From: Mesostigma viride
Taxonomy: Eukaryota > Streptophyta > Mesostigmatophyceae > Mesostigmatales > Mesostigmataceae
Direction: 5' to 3'
DNA: 64,000 nucleotides
Assembly: GCA_009746045.1 (NCBI GenBank)
Contig: RPFO01000132.1
Span: 809,590-873,589 of the forward strand
Position 1 is the first letter of the stretch. Each line of letters starts with the position of its first letter. A model generated the notes under the pieces. The model was not told the DNA's origin and did no database searches. It saw only the letters and a list, made by a program, of their open reading frames with translations. Made by a program: the position numbers and the translations under genes. Positions 47,820 to 61,348 of the stretch are shown piece by piece.

Positions 47820-50800
47820 CGCGTGGTGGCTGGTAAAGTGTGAAACAATGTGCCTTTAGTCTTGGCAGGGTGATGAATTAATAATAATCCTCACACACAC
47901 CCACAGCTTCCAAACAGGTTACACAATGCTCTAACAAGGGGGGTAGGGCATGTTCCTTGTTAGCCTGCAATGTACCTGGTTGTCCATGCGAATCCGCTGG
48001 AAGCGCAGTCCCTTGAACGACCGGTGCTGGAATAGATCCGTGGAAGCGTCCTCTCGGGCACTGTCACGCGAACCGGGTCACGGGGACCGAGCACCAAAAT
48101 ACGTCAATTAAGGGGACGGTCCCGGCGCGAATATTTTGGCGCCGAAAAATTCGCGGTACCCGTCCGTACCGTGAAAAAGTGGTGCACGGGGCGCGCACCC
48201 CTACCGGAGCTGGCCATGGCGACGTGCTTTCAGGCAGAGTAGAAAAAGATAGCTCGCGGAATGCAGAGAAACTGAGCGAATCTTAAAGACGATGAGTAAA
48301 TGATACTACTTCGTAGCGGAGTTCGCGTTTTTTGCAGTGTCGATGATTTTATTGATGACCATCGCCACGGGGGTCCAATCTGATGTTTTCGTCGAGAGGA
48401 ATAAATTAGAATGCACGCCGGCGGCGGTGATTGTCAGGTTTTATGGGCTTTACCTAGCGTCAAGGATGCGTTTAAATCGTTATTGGTAAAGCTTTAAAAA
48501 ATTTGCTGGGTTTCGGCAAGATTTCCGTCATGATCGGTAAGACACTCTCCAGGCTCGCGGGATGCGCGTCTTATTATTCCATGGAAGGTTGTTCTTTCTT
48601 GCGCCGCTGGGCGAAGGACAATTCCGGTAATGGTACGATCGTGTGATCAACGTGACCCTATGAATGTTTCGCTTCCTTTATGGGTTATCAACGCAAGTTT
48701 TCGGCTTCTTTCCGTGCAGTTAGCGCCAGGTATAATGCCATTCCGTGCTGCGCATCGCCAGATTCCTGGCACCTTTCAGTGGTTTTTATGTACGTTGCAT
48801 GGCTGGGATGTGTCAAAGCGTGACCGTGGCATATCGTCAAGTTGTCAGGGATTTGCTGAGTGGTTTCTTGGAAGGAGATTGCTAACAGCACTCAGTTTTG
48901 TGTGAATATTGACGCGGCCTTTCTTAGCAGAGGCTTCATTGTGGTTAGAGGCTCACAAGCTTGAGTTTGTTTCTTGGCAAACAATTGCGCTGGAAAGAAA
49001 GGTGGCAGTGGTTTTTCTGAGGGGCATACTGCATGGGTGGAACTGCACGTAGGTAGGGGTTATCGTTGTCTTGTTGGCCTTTCTCCCACTAAAATGGGAG
49101 AGCCCTAATTCATATGCTAGCAAGGCAAGGTAACCATGGTAAGAAGCCTTGGCAAGCAGCATGTATGATAATTCTGCTTTCTCTGTGGACTGTCTGTTGT
49201 TACCCTTGTTGGGCAATTAGTGGATATGGCTTTCTAGGGTGTGTTTGAGCTTGGTTTTGGGATGATGCCCACACCATAAACCTGGAATATGCTTTAGAAG
49301 TGTTGGCTAGGCATGTAGAGCTACCTGCCTCATTGTTGTGCACACACGCAACAGGTTGCCCGTGTCGAGGTAAGGCAAGGGCACATGACGTGCCCAGCCA
49401 CCTCCTTGTACATTGTGGTCGAATTGGGCATGGTCAGGAGCCTTTTGGATGGCATAGGAAGTGTTAGTGTGCCTTAATACTCACTAATGCCTTCCTTTAG
49501 TTCCTTAGCGTCTGCACAGGTGGCCAACTGCCAAAATTAATAACTGCTACAGCTGAGCTCAGAATGCCACCAAACTTTGACAGTGCCTTCTATGGTCATG
49601 ACAGAATTTGACTTGTGCTTTTCAGGCCTAATTGATGTGTTATGAGTGTGTATGGGGACGCCCCGCCTAAAAAAGCGTATTTTTGGCCCAAAAATTAATA
49701 ACTCAAAGGGATGTGCTGATTTTGTTGATCCAATTAGGTAGAAACAATGTCCCATGACATTTTTATATGGGGTGTGCTTTTTTCATGCAACTGGTTCTCC
49801 CACTGTTCTGGGCAAGATGTGCCCCGGACAGCGTTTTTTTCTATTTTTAGCTCATAGCCGGTGTATGGCTGGGGGTAGTACCCCCAACAAGTGGTGGTAT
49901 GCATGCCCAAACATCATGTTTATGGTCCCCAAACATCATTCAGTGGTTGTCAGTTGCATTTCTGTAGTTATTAGGGGGGGTAAGTTTTGATATATTTCTA
50001 TGGGACCCTCCCCTTAAGGGACGTGAGATATTCCTGCAGCTTGCCGGAGCTGACAGTATATATCCCAGATATAGGGTGTGAGGCAATGGCCAAGACGCCA
50101 AATAATGCGTGAAATCGCAACCCACAAAGCGTTTCCTTATAAAGCATGCAATATAAGGAGATTCGTTTCCGGACGAATCCCTTAGGTCAACCGGACAAGG
50201 CCAGGTTGGGGCGTGCAAGAACCACAATATGGGTAACGGGTATGGACAGTTAGGATTGTGGGGATCCGACCCCCACAATGAATTACTGCAAGCGGAATTA
50301 GTAAGGGTTCCGGCCCTTATATAATTCCGTTGCTGATCCGGATCAGATTACAGAAAAACGGGACGGGATAGAGGCCACTAGGAAAGTTTCCTCCGAGTCC
50401 AGTTTAACACGTATGGCTATTTAAAATAGCGCCTTAGTGATTGAGAATGAATGCGAAAGACCTTTGACTTCCTATGCGTCACAGCGCACAATGGTGGCTT
50501 AAGAATACTTGTTACACAATACGAATAAGCTCAAACCCGGAAAACCGGTTTCGTATATTACAATGTAACCACACAGATTAAAACACTCAATGCGGGAAGA
50601 CTTACACCCAGTAGGCGAGGGATTCACACTCGAGCCCACAGGAGATTTACACTCCAGGATTAAGCGATGGTAAATAATCTGTAGAGCAACGTGGTAAATT
50701 ACGATACAAGGTCCGGATTGCTGGCATAGCTCGTGCCTTGCCTATTTTGTCCCTTCGTCCCCGTTGGCGGCTGCGCCTGGCGCTGCCAACCAGGTATGAC

Positions 50801-51121
50801 GTGAGGTCCGCGGGGAGGGGCTTCTCGAACCGTCTAGAACACATTAAAGACCAGGACGGCTAGAGGCCTCTCCTGAAAAATATCCAAATGTCCGTAGGAA
50901 CCATCATAACGCATGTGCAGTGCCAATTGGCTGTCCCGTAACTCCCGTTCAGGCGCTAGGTCTGCCTACGGCGCAAAGGCCAAGTTCGTCAGCAAAACTT
51001 CTACACTTACTTCCACACGGATTGCCTCGGCTGTTAACTAAACTATGGCCTCGGCACTGGCGCCGGATTACGGTCGGCGCCGATCGACCGGGATGGATAA
51101 TTTATATTTACCACAAACGGC
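47820..51121. other. 3.3 kb without a recognisable gene
   Basis: Expected to include the 5' untranslated part of family C; on the minus strand TTTTGGTGCTCGGTCCCC (about 48086-48104) could be a primer site, which would put an LTR to its right, but no second LTR copy is available. A stem-loop (CGCGAATATTTTGGCGCCGA) lies near 48136. 48200-51121 has no long frame, no clear repeat pairs and no RNA gene that I can support. A hairpin around GGGGATCCGACCCCC lies near 50270. Confidence 0.4.
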
Positions 51122-53762
51122 ATGTTGCATCCGTGCAACACTAAAGTTCGTTCTGGTAGGAGTGTACCATTTTTAGGACATGTTTTGTCAGATGCCGGTG
51201 TCGCTACCGACCCGGATAAAACTAAGTCAATCCAGGATTGGCCTACCCCTACTGACGTTAAAAGAGTACGTAGTTTCCTAGGTATTGCTTCCTACTATAG
51301 GCGTTTTATCCCTCGTTTTGCAACCGTAGCAGCCCCTATCAATCATTTGTTAAAGAAAGATATCCCCTTCCTCTGGAGTAGCGAGTGTCAATCTGCTTTT
51401 AGTTGTTTAAAATCCCTACTCCTCACTCATCCCGTTCTCATCCTACCCGATACTACAAAACCCTTTGCGGTAGCTACAGACGCTAGTAAGGTAGCTATAG
51501 GTGGGGTCCTTCTCCAGGAGCAGGGTCAGGGCTTACAGCCAATTGAGTATATTTCTAGGACGATGCTCCCCGCGGAGCGCAACTATCCTGTACACCAGCA
51601 GGAACTGTTAGCTGTGGTGTATTGTTGCCACGCGTGATTTCTTAAAGGTGCCCAATTTGATGTTTGTCTGAATGAACCCTGTGAGATAGATCCTTATAGA
51701 TTAGTTATACAAACGGACCATCGTCCCCTTACCCATCTTCTCTCCCAACCCAACCTTACCCCTCGTCAAGCGCACTGGATGGAGTTTTTAGCACAGTTTT
51801 CCCCTTTTAAACTTCAGTATGTTAAAGGTGTAGATAACATAGTGCCTGATGCCCTCTCCCGCCGCGCAGATTACTCCTTTTTCGAGGACTTAGATGTTCT
51901 CAATACTACTCTAGTTCCTACCACTCTTGGTGTACCCCCTTATGGTGAACTACCGGATGATGAACAATATGCCTACCTCTTTCGTACTGCTGTTCGTATG
52001 CCTGACCTCCTTTCTCACGTAGGACTCTCTCTCCCGTGTGAGGCCCTTCCTGCATGTGGTCCCTGTGGGGGGGGGAGGGGAAAAATAAAATTTCTATACC
52101 GCTTAGCCATATAGCGACTAGGTCAGGAAAGTCCTATGATAATATAGTCCCTCTAGGACCTCCCCTTCTCTTTGGCAAGGCGGTAGGAGACCTCTTTAAA
52201 CCTGATATAGATACTTCTGTAGCGATGCCTACCTCTGATCTCGAACGCCTTATCAGTAGATTTACGGCCACTGAGCCGGAAGCTTTAGCTGCTATTGCCT
52301 CCCATCCCCAACAGTTAGGCAAATACCCCTGTAAATTTGTAGGTGGGTTTTTATATGTGCAGTTAACAGATTCTCCCCGGCCTCAATGGCGCCTTTATGT
52401 CCCTCCTATCTGTCGCTCCTCCTTGCTTTTTGAGTTGCATGATTTAGCTGCTCACCAGGGCGGTAAACGGGTACGGGATCTAGTAACCCGTTCCTACTAC
52501 TGGCCCTCCCTCTTATAAAGGATGTAGATGAATATGTTAGGACCTGCCAATCCTGTCAGGAAATGAAACCTAGCAATGTAGGGCAGATAGCCGAGCCTAG
52601 GACCCTTCCTGATCCCATCATGCCATGGGATTCCCTTATGATGGATTTTGTAGGACCTTTTAGAAAGAACGATAAGGGTAATGCTCAGATCCTTGTGTTT
52701 GTAGATCGCTTTACGCGTATGTGCCATCTCGTGCCTTGCCCCCTTGAACTCACCGCACGCGATTGTGCCCGCCTATACCTCAATAATGTTTATAGATACC
52801 ATGGTTTGAGTAGGCAGTTTATTTCTGACAAAGATAAGTTATTTACTTCAGATTTTTTGCAGCAGTTCTTTGCTGCTATCGGTACCAAGGTCACCTTCGG
52901 TACTGCCTACCACTCCTCCTCTTCTCATTTAGTAGAACGTTTGAATAGAGTAGTGGAAGAAGCTCTGTGGCACTATGTGAATGGTTCTGGGAGTGATTGG
53001 GAGGATTATCTATGTCTGGTAGAGTTTTCCCTTAACAATTGCCCTCAGGCCGCTCATGGTTATACGCCCTTCTTCCTAGACACAGGTAGACAACCTCTTA
53101 CCCCTACCTCTCTCCTAGCCAGTCCTTTAAGAGACAAGGATGATGTGTCCCGAGATACTGTAGAAGGTGTGCAGGCGTTATTAGATAAGATGAAGAATGC
53201 CCACGACAATGCTATTGCAGGGTATCATAGGGCGCAGGCCAAGTACCTTGCTAGGTTGCGTGCCTCATTAGATAGGAGAGCACCTGAGATAGAAATAGGA
53301 GATTTAGTCTTAGTAGAAGGCCCTCGTGTTGGCCGATTCGCCCACAAGTTCGAGGCTGAACTTAAAGTGAAACTCAGGCCCGCCTTTTTAGGACCCTTCC
53401 GTGTGTTGTCTAGAGTAGGTAATTTCCTGTATGAGATAGACATCCCTACCTCTTGGCAAACCCATTCGCGCACCTTTCATAGAAGCCAGCTATAGCTTTA
53501 CCACCAAAGCACGTTTGATGGTAGAGAGTTAGCCCCTGCCCCTTTAGAGCATGATCCTGATACTGGCGAGGTAGAGGACGAGGTAGAGAGAATGGTGGCC
53601 CATAGAGACATTAAAAGAGGCCGCGGTACTCAACGCCAGTATAAGGTTAAATGGATGTATGCTCGTAGCGAGGTAGATAAAGTCTGGTACACGGAGAGTG
53701 AGCTAGATGGGTGTAGTCGCCTTTTGCAGGAGTATAAAACCCTGCATAATTATAAGCTCTAG
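51122..53762 (+). pseudogene. Chromovirus D pol: RT end, RNase H, integrase, chromodomain
   Basis: RT is present only from its last block (VPFLGHVLSDAG...DPDKT). RNase H: ATDASKVAIGGVLLQEQ, AERNYPVHQQELLAV, then a TGA (51636-51638) where Trp is expected, QTDHRPLTHLL, PDALSRR. A frameshift lies in the G-run near 52068-52080 and another near 52510, inside the integrase zinc region. Integrase core: MMDFVGPF, FISDKDK, LVERLNR. A TAG lies at 53494-53496, after which the frame goes on into a chromodomain (VERMVAHRDIKRG...YKVKWMYARSEVDKVWYTESEL), ending at TAG 53760-53762. Four breaks make it non-functional. Confidence 0.9.
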
Positions 53763-53791
53763 TTGTAGACCTTCTCCTCTCTTATGTTACT

Positions 53792-56158
53792 ATGTCTGCT
53801 GTCGACGGGCGGTTGGTTGTCCCCTTCCCCTCCGCAGCCGTCATGTCAGAGCCTACCCCTTCGTTGGAGTCCCTGCCTACGGCTCCTGATCCTGAGCTGT
53901 ATTATGAGGTCCTTCCGGGTCGTTGGGTCTCCAGGGCCAGCTACCCTGGCGGCCGCATCCACTCTGCCCTGCAGGCGAACCATGCAGCTCTGGTTCGGGC
54001 AGCTCTTTTCGGGGTCTCCTGGTTTGGTCCGGACCCACAGGACCCACAGCAGTTGGTTGTCCACAGCTTCGACGATGCTGGGCACTGCGTCCTTGAGTGT
54101 GGGTCCCGCTGCCCTGCCATTGGGCAGATAGATGCCATCCTCCAGTGTCCCAGGATCTTCTCCTACCTTTCTACCCCTGTGGGGCGCTCTTGCCTCAGGG
54201 AGGTTTTCCAGTGGCTCCCGGTAGAAGGTGACGCTGAGTTAGATGACAACCCCTGTGACCTCCTGCGGGCTGTCGAGTTCATGGAGATTGCGGACCAGTC
54301 TGCGGGGGTGTTACCATATGGCGATCCTTCTCCTCTGGATGCACCGGCAGAGTCGCAGTATACTCCTGAGTATTCGGCCTCAGTAGCAGCTTCCTCCGCC
54401 TCAGTGTCGGCGCCTTCTCCTGTTCCGTCATCGCCGGTGTCGACCCGACGCGTGTCAGTGGAGCCGTCGCCTACCCCTCCGGGCGTGGATCCAGAGTCTG
54501 CCAACCTTGCGGCTACCGTGTGTCTGCAATGCAGGCCCAGATCCAGTCCCGAGTTAGCCTCGGCATTCGGGGCCTTCATGGCGTCTCAGTCGCCTGCTGT
54601 CGTTGCGCCTGGTGTGGCGCCTGTTGCTGCTGCTTCGCCTACCCCTCCTGTTGCTTCGGCGACTACGGCTTCGCCTGCGCCCCAGTGCGAGCCCTCGGTC
54701 GCTGTGGTTTCGTCTGCTGCGGCGGCTCCTACGCCTCCTGCTGCCTCCGCGCCTGTGACCGCCTTACCTGCGCCTCCGCGCGAGTCTCCTGCCCCTGCGA
54801 TCTCGCCCGCCGTCGCTGCTTCCGAGCCTTCACAAGCTCAGTCGCAGCCGTTGCGGGGCTTCTTTGGCGATGCGAGTGGGTTGCCCAGGCTCTGGGAGGG
54901 GGGTCCCCCGCAACGGATTCAAGTGCCAGACTGGAGTCTGGATGGCAGCCAGTTTTATGGTAAGGTTCCTGTCCCTACGGGCCCCATTTTCAACATGTGG
55001 CCCGAGGGTGCGCCTCCAGCGGAGGCCGGGGCGTCAGCTGCGGTTGCAGGTCTGTCGCGGCCTCCTGCGGTGTCGGCTCCCTCTGTGCGTGTGCAGGATC
55101 CTACCACTGTTTCGGTTCCTGCCCCTTCGGCCCCTCGTTCGCTGGCTTCGGTTGTTAGGACCAGCGGTGTGGATCAGCGCGCCCTCGATCCGCGCTGCCG
55201 ACTCCCTAAGGGAGTTGTCCCAGGGCGACCGGGAACGTTCCCCCTCCGTGGTGCATGCCACGCCGGAGTCGCGAGACTCGCCCGTTCCCGGGTATGGGAT
55301 GTCTGCGCTCGCATGCCGACAGTGTGACCTCCCGCGCGTCGCTCCGGAGCTGTCCATTTCGCCCATGTCCTATGGGTTTTCCCAGGTGTGTCGGGCCGCG
55401 TGACCGTAACCTACCCATTGATACTGACCGGCCTCCTTTTGACATGGTTATTTTAGCAGATCCTGTGTTCCAGGGTGAGATCCTGGTTCGTCGTGTCCTG
55501 TATCGCTGGGCGAGGCGTCATAACGACTTGGACACCTACGGTGGTTACCAGTGGGCTTACCCTCCGCCCCTGGGCATTATGGCCTCAGATGCCCTTACGG
55601 TCGAGTGACCTGCCGCGCCTGGTGCTACGTATGGTGCGGTGCACCTGCAGCCCCTTCTGGAGTGGGATGCCCGCCGCCCAGTGCCACTCCCGGGCCAGGG
55701 CCTGGATTCCCGTGGCCATCCTCCCCCTCGGGCTAGCGACTATCTAGAGACGTTTGGGTCGCGACATGCAGTGCGCTCGTCGGTGGCGCTCACATGAGAT
55801 TCGGCATATCAGGTTGTGGCCGGCTAATGTGGAGCCTCTGCTAGATCTGTTCTTCCCGACGGGTCTGCGTCATCGGATCCGGTATCATCGCCTACTCCTT
55901 CGGGCTCTCTGTTTGATGGCGGTAGAGCCTTTCCTACGCCTCTTTGCCTGTGGCTTCTTAGACTGGGCCCGGGGCCAGGTGGTCCTAACGCAGCATAGGT
56001 ATTACTGGGCCTTTCTGGGCCTTTTTCCTGATGGCGTGTGGGCCGATGTTTTCCTCACTGTAGATAGGCATGATCACGCGGACGACGTGGCCCACTACCA
56101 TGCGTATCTGGATGTTCTGCTGGCCTCGCGTGGTACCTACCAGACTGATGGCAACTAG
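53792..56158 (+). pseudogene. Post-pol ORF of chromovirus D, function unknown
   Basis: Begins 29 bp after the pol stop. The first frame (53792-55327) has a folded-looking N-terminal part of about 160 residues (ELYYEVLPGRWVSRASYPGG..., HCVLECGSRCPAIGQIDAIL) and a long Ala/Pro/Ser/Val-rich linker. The reading then shifts near 55200 to other frames with further protein-like stretches (VILADPVFQGEILVRRVLYRW; 55754-56158 with VEPLLDLFFPTGLRHRIRYH). Read together it would be near 790 codons. No signal peptide or anchor. Position matches the post-pol ORF of chromovirus B, but I see no clear similarity between them. Confidence 0.6.
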
Positions 56159-56529
56159 ATAGAGGGCCTTAGGCCCGACCTGAGGGTGTTGTCCCTCCGG
56201 TATATAGAGTCGCCCTCATATTCTGGCCAGTTGATTGGTCGTTCTTAGTCCTTGGTGCTGACTTTGTTCACTCTGTGTGTCCTGCCCAGTGCCGTCCCTC
56301 CCGGCAAGGCCTCCGTGTCAGGCAGTTAGGGGATCCTCCCACCAGGCTTGGTGCTGGTTAACCCTACACCACTCGGGGTGGAACCGAGTTAACTTGTTGG
56401 TGCTTTGTATCTTGGATGGCCCGTCGATTGTGTTGGAGTCGGTTGTGTTGGGTGCGTTAGGCTATTCCTACCCCTTTGTTTCCTCCCTGTGCGTAGGGAG
56501 AGGGCTCCCTACCTTTGTGGGGGGGGAGG
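56159..56529 (+). other. 3' untranslated region and purine tract of chromovirus D
   Basis: No coding signal. Ends in the tract GTGGGGGGGGAGG directly before the LTR. Confidence 0.6.
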
Positions 56530-57082
56530 TGTTACGTCGCGTAACAATCTGTTGTAGTTACGGACGTAAATTAGGTCCTTTGCCTCGGTCGTCCCTAGGT
56601 TTACGTGTAGTTGTACTGGTGGACACTGTTGTCCTCGTAACAGTACCGTGGTGCATTGGATGCTTTTGGCGTCGCGCCGCGTACTTTAGTAGCGGTCCTT
56701 ATCCTTCGGGTAGAATGTAGTGGACCAGCGTGCATCTGTGCATTTGTAGGCGAGGGCCATGTCGGCCCGAGCATGCTGGACCGTTGGTGATCATTTATGC
56801 ACGTTCTACCCCTCGTGTTGGCACTCGGCGTGTGTTAAATGTATTACTACATATTAGCTTGGGTCATGGCAGTGTAGTTGTGTTTCCTTCCTCTATTCCT
56901 GGAGTAAACGGGTTTGTGTAAATGGCTTATGGCGTATTACAGTAGTACGTACGTAAATGCACTGAGATCTGGATCGTCTCGTTCGTCTTTCGCTAGGGGT
57001 TTAACTAGAGGCGGCCTTACTAGTTTAGGTAGCATTAGGCCGGTTAGAGGTAGAGGTGGCGGTAGAGGTTTGAGTCGTAACA
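56530..57082 (+). repeat. 3' LTR of chromovirus D
   Basis: 553 bp with inverted ends TGTTACG...CGTAACA, next to the purine tract. The opposite LTR is not found in the window. Confidence 0.7.
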
Positions 57083-57098
57083 GCTTTTTCATGATCTA

Positions 57099-59775
57099 CA
57101 GTCATACCCGCGTTAAGTTACGATTCTCAACCCGTGTTTTTTTACAACGCGATACATCGCGTTGTAGGGTTAGAACGCGATGTATCGCGTTGTAATCTGA
57201 CACGTGGCAAGCCTATTAAACATGCGATTTTTGGTCTGAAACTTTCAAAATAGGTCAGAAACATCTCATAGAATTCAAGAAAAAATCCTGGTATTTTTGG
57301 TATTTTTTTTGTGACAGCTGCAAACAAATATGTACCACTGAAATCAGGCATTTTTGCGGGACGAAGGTGAAGACGACGGCGATGGCGGCAGGGAGATCTC
57401 GCCAGTTTTCGCGCGAATTTCAGTGGCTGTTGGGTAGCACGACCATGATGATGCGTTCAAAGGTTGATAATTAGGTTTCTACGAGTTTGTTGAGGTATTG
57501 GGGCAAAGGAAACGTAGTTTTTTCCAGTTTCTCACCCAACTTTCATGCGGAAACCCTGGAAACCGACATACATATTATTACGTCAAGACTCGGGTCTGCT
57601 GCGGCACCATGCTTGGTATTTCCATGGTGTTTCGACTTCTTAACACATGTTTATTCATTCCGAACGCCCGGACTCTCGGCTAAACCGATATTTGTGCAGA
57701 CTTTTATTGGGTAGCTCCGGGCATGATGGTGCCTGCAAATAGCGTAAGGCGTGACCGTGGCTATTGCTACGGTATGCTGTATTTTCCTGGAAATGGCCTC
57801 TGCCACCGGCTCAATAGTGCTTGCAGGCGTAAGTATATCGTATTTCTACCTAGTTTCTGCCAGTTTTCCACTTATTTCTACCGACCTCTGCCCAGCCTCT
57901 CTAAGACCGCCATCCTACTCGACGTTGCTTGCATGTCAGCCATAGCAGGTTGCAGTTGTGCAGTATTTAGGTGCTGTATACGTCGTCAAGCCGTGCATAT
58001 ATCGTGAGGATTGGATGTTGATGGTTTATACTGCGTTGATTGTGCAAGAAGATCAGCTAGGTGCCCATAATCATGGTGTATAATCATGTGTTGTTAGCAT
58101 CTTGCCACCATTTGCTAGCATGCATTCCAGCGTCATCTTTGCCTGCATGTAAGCTCATGGATCACTCAACCTATCCAAGCCTTGCATTACACGTGCCTCT
58201 TTCTTTCAGTATTGCACGCGTTATGGAATGAAAACCCAGCACCTCCGTTCCCACGAGGCATGTGCTCAACACGTTGTGAGAGTGGATGATGCTTTGGCTA
58301 TGGCTGCCTGATTCAGTCATATCAGGTCATCCAGTCATGATGTTTGATGCATGTTTCATGCAGTATAACTTATACAACACCTATTTTCAACGTTTTGACC
58401 CTCCAAGCTCACTATGGCCCCGTTTATGGGGCTCGTGTCGTACGTTGCGTAATGTTGTGAAGGGCTCTCATGTTTCCCACTGCGTTGTACTGCGTTGTAA
58501 TTGTGATGCTAATGAAAAATAGCTCCAGTACGTGGCCCAATGGGCCTGAGTTTTGTTTCACAGAGCCTGCATATGTTGCCCATAGCTCGTGCAAGAAGCC
58601 AGATTTTTTTCATGAACCATTTGTGAATAAGCACATGACTTGTGACCTAGGGTCAAGAAATCGCGGTCATGGTCAGACCCCCCTGTATTCAAACCAGTGT
58701 ATCTCTCTAATGAATAAGCATTTTGTAGGTCTGAGTAGCTCAAAAAATCCTTTGATTTATGGGCTTTCAGGAAAGTATATACATGACCATGAAAAAAAAA
58801 ATTCCTTAGGTGCTAGATACGCGTTCTAAAAAAAGCTTACAACGCGATATATCGCGTTCTAATTAAAAAGACACGGGTTAAGGTTACGTACCCGCGTTAA
58901 GTTACGACGCCGAAGTTTGGGCGGCGACCGTAACTTAAGCCTGGGTGCCACCGTAACTTAACCCGGGTATGGCCCAATTTGAAGGCGTAACCTGGGCGTA
59001 AGGCCACTTTTGACCGCGAAAATGGACAAGTCCGGACGAATGAACCCGCCAACTGTGATGGTTTTGCAATGTGACATGTCGGCGGCAAAGTACAACTGAT
59101 CATCTCAACTGATAAAAATCCTCTTAGCGAAGTGCATGCAGGTTGCCCGCAATGAGGCAAGTCACATCACACTGGTGTACCGTCATGCCGAAAGCACAGA
59201 AGGGCAAAGACAAGGAAAATGAGGCCGGGGACAATGTCCATGATAAATGGAAGGCGTTGTTATTATACAACCACGGGTTGTCCCGTTCCCTGACAAGGAC
59301 GCATGCCTCGCCGTCAGCTGCAACGTTATTATTGTTGACATGCAGGCCATTGACAGTGAAGGACGCTTCCCTCACCATGACTGTCCCCATAGTCAGTTGT
59401 TTTGCCACTGCAAGCAAATGTGAGGCCGGCTGGAAATAGGGATCCGCTACCGAGTCTAGTTGTCGGTTTAGGGGTTGAAACACGGTAGTTTGGTAAAAAA
59501 TGCAGGCACTGTGTGGCGGCTACACCCGGCGTATACCTCACCGCCGGCCTTGACCAAAATATCTAGCCTGAAACTTGCCTGAAAAATGGACTTTCGGCGA
59601 CTTTGATGCTGCAGCTGGATCGGGCTTGACGAGAGCTGTCGATTGCCGTATAGAAGTCCGTCAGAGGAGGAGGGGGTGGGCTGCTAGCCTAATTCTACCA
59701 TTTAAGTTACGTACCCGCGTTAAGTTACGACGCCCTGAAATTGGCGGCGATCGTAACTTAACGCGGGTATGACTG
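57099..59775. mobile_element. Pogo/Tc1-like DNA element, TA-flanked
   Basis: Terminal inverted repeats of about 26 bp starting CAGTCATACCCGCG, flanked by TA (57097-57098 and 59776-59777). The start CAGTCAT and TA target fit pogo/Tc1-mariner. Palindromes of ACAACGCGAT type lie near both sides (57148-57193, 58839-58862). The right terminal block occurs twice (about 58888-58975 and 59710-59775). A plus-strand frame of 84 codons starting MPKAQKGKDKENEAGDN (about 59185-59439) is unassigned. No DDE transposase is visible. Confidence 0.75.
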
Positions 59776-59777
59776 TA

Positions 59778-60016
59778 CAGTCATTCACGCCTTAAGTTGG
59801 GTTCGTGGTTTTTGAGGGGTCAACCCAACTTAAGGCGTGAACCCAACTTCACTTAGTAAGGCGTGAATGACTCTACTAAATTCTACTAATTTGAACTAAA
59901 GATACTTAAACATAATATTCTGAACTACTTTGAACTTAGAACGCCGGAATTCAATTCGACCCAACTTAAGGCGTGAACCCAACTTAAGCCAACCCAACTT
60001 AAGGCGTGAATGACTG
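59778..60016. mobile_element. 239-bp pogo-like MITE
   Basis: Inverted ends CAGTCATTCACGCCTTAAG and complement, flanked by TA (59776-59777 and 60017-60018). It shares its left TA with the right end of the previous element. Internal partial copies of its own end sequence occur at about 59820-59875 and 59960-59985. Confidence 0.85.
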
Positions 60017-60184
60017 TACTGGGCCGTAACCAGGTATTCACCATTATGCCCCACGGCGACATCTCGTTGTGAACTCACGCGTAGGTAATGATGCCACCGT
60101 CCATGTCCCAGTGCCCCGATAGTACCACCGATACTAACTAATAGTACCACCGATACTAACTATACATCCGGCGATCAGAATACA

Positions 60185-61047
60185 TCCGGCCCTCGGCCAC
60201 TATAGATTCTCTGCTGCCCATGTGCGGCGTGGGACACAACAACAACAACAACAACATTGCCTGAACGTTGCCGGCCACTATAGATTCTCTGCTGCCCCTG
60301 GGCGGCGTGGGACACAACAACAACAACAACATTGCCTGAACGTTGTGTGATTCTCTGCTGCCCATGTGCGGCGTGGGACACAACAACAACAACAACATTG
60401 CCTGAACGTTGTGTGAAAGACTTCCGACCAATGGATCGCCGAGTCTCCATTGGTCTCCATTGGTCTCCATTCTGGGCTGACGCCTTTCCAACCCCCTGGG
60501 GGATTTTTTAAAACTAACTGTGACGTGGACGGTTGCATCAATACAAACACCCGCGCTGAACTTGCTTGGTGTGTCCTACAGTAGCACAGGCTGAGCAAAC
60601 CCCAAGAGATGAATATGTCAGTCAGTCAGTCAGTTATTAGTTGTATCCCACGCCACATGTGTTAGTTAGGTGAATCCCATGCCGCACGGCGCACATGGGC
60701 AGCAGAGTCTATAGTGGCCTCGCCACGTGCAGTGCTGTCAGAGAAGTCAGAGAGCTCACGGGAAGCTAGGGGAAGGCTGAATAATAATTTGTCATCGAAT
60801 GACACCACGTGGCCGTTAAAAATTGAAAGAGTTTCGTGTTCAGTGCAGTTTAGCCAAAAGGACAATGTTCATTGTAGCCACGTCGTCTATTCGTTCCTGA
60901 AATGCTTGGACGGATGTTCCCTCCTAACTTCGCTGAAACTTCCCAGGTTGAAGGTCTGAGCGGTTTTTGGGCTGCTCAGATTGTTGTTGTTGTTGTTGTT
61001 GTGTCCCACGCCGCCCAAGGGCAACAGAGAATCTATAGTGGCTGCTC
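60185..61047. repeat. Repeat cluster with (CAA)n-containing units, direct and inverted
   Basis: Three direct copies of a roughly 65-bp unit (TCTCTGCTGCCC...GCGGCGTGGGACACAACAAC...GCCTGAACGTTG) at 60200-60415, a partial inverted copy near 60650-60720, and a full inverted copy with (GTT)n at 60980-61047. The outer copies face each other, so the cluster may be a fold-back type element. Confidence 0.75.
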
Positions 61048-61348
61048 AGATTAGTGGCCGCCGCGTGTTTTTTTGCATTATCCGCCGGTCCTCACGTGCA
61101 GCCTTCAAATTTTTGTGGCGACCCGGCCGAATTCTGCTGAATTCAGACGTGGGGCCGGTGACACGACGCACTGTGGACGATATTTTACTTTAACTCCTGC
61201 GCAGCTCGCAACATTTCAAGCACGAAAGGAGCTCAAGACAGTCACAAAGCGGGGCATAGAGTTTCGATGCGCTGTTAGAGCCCCCACAATTGGTGTGTGT
61301 TTGCCTCGTACCGTGCCGCAGCTGCAGGTAACCTTGCCCGCGGCCGTC

